6,165 nucleotides of DNA from an uncultured Alphaproteobacteria bacterium (GTDB lineage Bacteria > Pseudomonadota > Alphaproteobacteria > Micropepsales > Micropepsaceae). The DNA is taken from positions 1 to 6,165 of the forward strand of contig CALDFO010000171.1 in NCBI GenBank assembly GCA_937942205.1. The letters are read 5' to 3'. This document shows, in pieces, positions 4,936-6,165 of the stretch (positions within the stretch are counted from its first letter, which is position 1; each line of letters opens with the position of its first letter). Under the pieces are notes generated by a model. It did no database searches. It was not told the origin of the DNA and was given only the letters and a program-made list of their open reading frames with translations. The translations under genes and the position numbers were made by a program.

Positions 4936-6093
4936 CTACTTGGTGCGGAAAGCATAGACCATGGTGTTCACATAAGTCTTGCCGGGGTCCAGCCGCGCCG
5001 AGGGAAAGTCGGGATGGTTGGGCGCATCGGGAAAGGTGCCTGGCTCCAGGCAGATGGCGTCGCCCTGGCGATAGGCACGCTGGCCCTTGCCGAAGTATGT
5101 GCCGTCCATGAAGTTGCCGGTATAGAACTGGATGCCCGGCGCGGTGACGCGCACCTCCATCACCCGGCCGGAGACCGGCTCTTCCACCACCGCCGCCAGC
5201 CGCAGCGTGCCCGCCGCGCCATTGACGATATAGTTGTGGTCATAGCCGCGGCCATAGCGGATCTGCTGGTCGCGGGCGTCGCGGATGCGCGTTCCCACCG
5301 CTATGGGTTTGCGGAAGTCGAACGGCGTGCCCGCCACGGCGCGGCGCTCGCCGGTGGGGATCAGGGTGGCGTCCACCGGGGTGAAACGGTCGGCGTTCAG
5401 GGTCACCAGATTGCCCATCACGTCGCGGGCATCGTTGCCCGACAGGTTGAAATAGGCATGGTTGGTCAGGTTCACCACCGTGGGCTTGCTGGTGGTGGCG
5501 CGATATTCCAGCTTCAGTTCGTTTCGCTCCGTCAGGGTATAGGTGGCGGTGACTTTCATCTCGCCGGGAAAGCCCTCCTCGCCGTCGGCGCTGACATAGC
5601 TCAGCACCACCCTGGCGTCCGGCCCGCTGGTCACGGAGTCGATCTTCCACATCCGCTTGTCGAAGCCCTTGAGGCCGCCATGCAGCGAATTGGGACCGTC
5701 ATTGGTGGCCAGGGCATAGCTCTTGCCGTCCAGCGTAAATTTCCCCTTGGCGATGCGGTTGGCATAGCGGCCCACCGAGACGCCGAAATAATTGGGCCGG
5801 GCCAGATATTCGCGGGCCGTGTCATAGCCCAGCACCACATCCTCCTTGCGGCCCGCCTTGTCGGGCACGACCAGCGACTGGAGGGTGGCGCCCAGGGTCA
5901 TGATCCGGGCGGTCATGCCCGCGCCGTTGGACAGGGTCACCGCCTCGACCTTGGTGCCGTCGGCCAGGGTGCCGAAATCGCCGCGCGTGGCGGTGGCGGC
6001 GCTGGCGCCCGAGGCGGTGAGGGCGGCGAGCGAAGCCCCCAGCAGCCATCGTTTCAGCAAGGTCTGTTTGTGCATCGTATCGCGCGTCGGCAT
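4936..6093 (-). CDS. galM: Exported aldose 1-epimerase (galactose mutarotase)
   Basis: The enzyme interconverts alpha and beta anomers of aldoses such as galactose, glucose or arabinose. Positions here are counted from the ATG at 6093 (385 residues). Motifs in order: GRYANRIAKGKF (108-119), NSLHGG with H138, TNHAYFNLSG with the catalytic acid H212, YDHNY with D285, and CLEPGTFPDAPNHPDFPS with the catalytic base E350. These correspond to H96, H170, D243 and E304 of Lactococcus lactis GalM, so the active site is complete. A signal peptide (residues about 7-32, ending SGASA) places it in the periplasm; many GalM proteins are cytoplasmic, but exported forms are common in sugar-using proteobacteria. 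The ATG at 6093 is preferred because GGGGAG (complement of 6103-6108) lies nine bases upstream; a TTG at 6099 is too close to it, and an ATG at 6075 would give a neater signal peptide but has no ribosome binding site. It converges on the GH51-side terminator. Confidence 0.95.
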   Translation of the reverse strand: MPTRDTMHKQTLLKRWLLGASLAALTASGASAATATRGDFGTLADGTKVEAVTLSNGAGMTARIMTLGATLQSLVVPDKAGRKEDVVLGYDTAREYLARPNYFGVSVGRYANRIAKGKFTLDGKSYALATNDGPNSLHGGLKGFDKRMWKIDSVTSGPDARVVLSYVSADGEEGFPGEMKVTATYTLTERNELKLEYRATTSKPTVVNLTNHAYFNLSGNDARDVMGNLVTLNADRFTPVDATLIPTGERRAVAGTPFDFRKPIAVGTRIRDARDQQIRYGRGYDHNYIVNGAAGTLRLAAVVEEPVSGRVMEVRVTAPGIQFYTGNFMDGTYFGKGQRAYRQGDAICLEPGTFPDAPNHPDFPSARLDPGKTYVNTMVYAFRTK

Positions 6094-6123
6094 CGGCAAG
6101 TGCTCCCCAGCTTGGTCGCGCCG

Positions 6124-6152
6124 ACTATAGAGCGCGCGCGGATATGAGTCAT
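6124..6152 (-). promoter_or_regulatory. Candidate sigma70-type promoter for the mutarotase gene
   Basis: On the - strand, ATGACT (complement of 6147-6152, four of six matches to TTGACA) is followed after 17 bases by TATAGT (complement of 6124-6129, five of six matches to TATAAT). The -10 ends 30 bases before the preferred ATG at 6093, leaving room for the GGGGAG ribosome binding site. The spacer contains an alternating GC tract (6131-6140). Both hexamers and the spacing are good, but the consensus of the organism is unknown. Confidence 0.42.
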
Positions 6153-6165
6153 GGCTTTCGCATTT

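Noticed and set aside
6129..6141. Alternating GC tract near the mutarotase promoter as a possible Z-DNA or protein-binding site.
   Set aside because: It is only about ten bases long and such tracts are common in GC-rich genomes; no dyad or repeat supports a specific function.
5014..6147. + strand ORF of 377 codons covering nearly all of the mutarotase gene.
   Set aside because: It is the antisense shadow of a complete GalM with an intact active site. The translation is low-complexity (Gly, Ala, His, Arg) and matches no family.

Overview
The window is GC-rich, with strongly G/C-ending codons in most genes but a preference for TAT over TAC at tyrosine. It contains exported carbohydrate-active enzymes, an OmpA-type envelope protein and an Inh-type protease inhibitor. 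This suggests a free-living, polysaccharide-using Gram-negative, most likely an alphaproteobacterium of a Sphingomonas/Caulobacter/Rhizomicrobium-like kind. That placement is inferred from composition and gene content, not from a marker gene.

Layout. (1) Bases 1-128 are the 3' end of a gene whose last residues look like the C-terminal helix-turn-helix of an AraC-family regulator. (2) Bases 129-207 are a short gap with a GC-rich hairpin lying over the presumed ribosome binding site of the next gene. (3) Bases 208-2721 hold a compact + strand envelope operon of three exported proteins: an OmpA-domain protein with a DUF4892-like N-terminal part, a secreted protein made of two Inh/AprI-like protease-inhibitor domains, and a small lipoprotein. 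The first two genes are separated by four tandem 14-bp units, each carrying its own ATGA, which form a chain of overlapping 5-codon mini-ORFs. The second and third genes overlap by another ATGA. (4) Bases 2807-4342 encode an exported GH51 alpha-L-arabinofuranosidase with both catalytic glutamates. (5) Bases 4362-4835 encode a small exported protein of unknown function with clearly lower GC and different codon use, so it may have been acquired separately. A strong rho-independent terminator follows at 4890-4917. (6) Bases 4936-6093 on the - strand encode an exported aldose 1-epimerase (galactose mutarotase) converging on that terminator, with a plausible promoter at the right edge of the window.

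How the genes may work together. The GH51 enzyme would release L-arabinose from arabinan, arabinoxylan or their oligosaccharides in the periplasm or outside the cell. The exported mutarotase would equilibrate sugar anomers in the same compartment. The OmpA/Inh/lipoprotein trio looks like an envelope-maintenance set: a peptidoglycan-anchored protein, a periplasmic protease inhibitor and a membrane-tethered lipoprotein. The most unusual elements are the mini-ORF chain in front of the inhibitor gene and the two-domain architecture of the inhibitor. No RNA genes, CRISPR arrays, insertion sequences or origins were seen.
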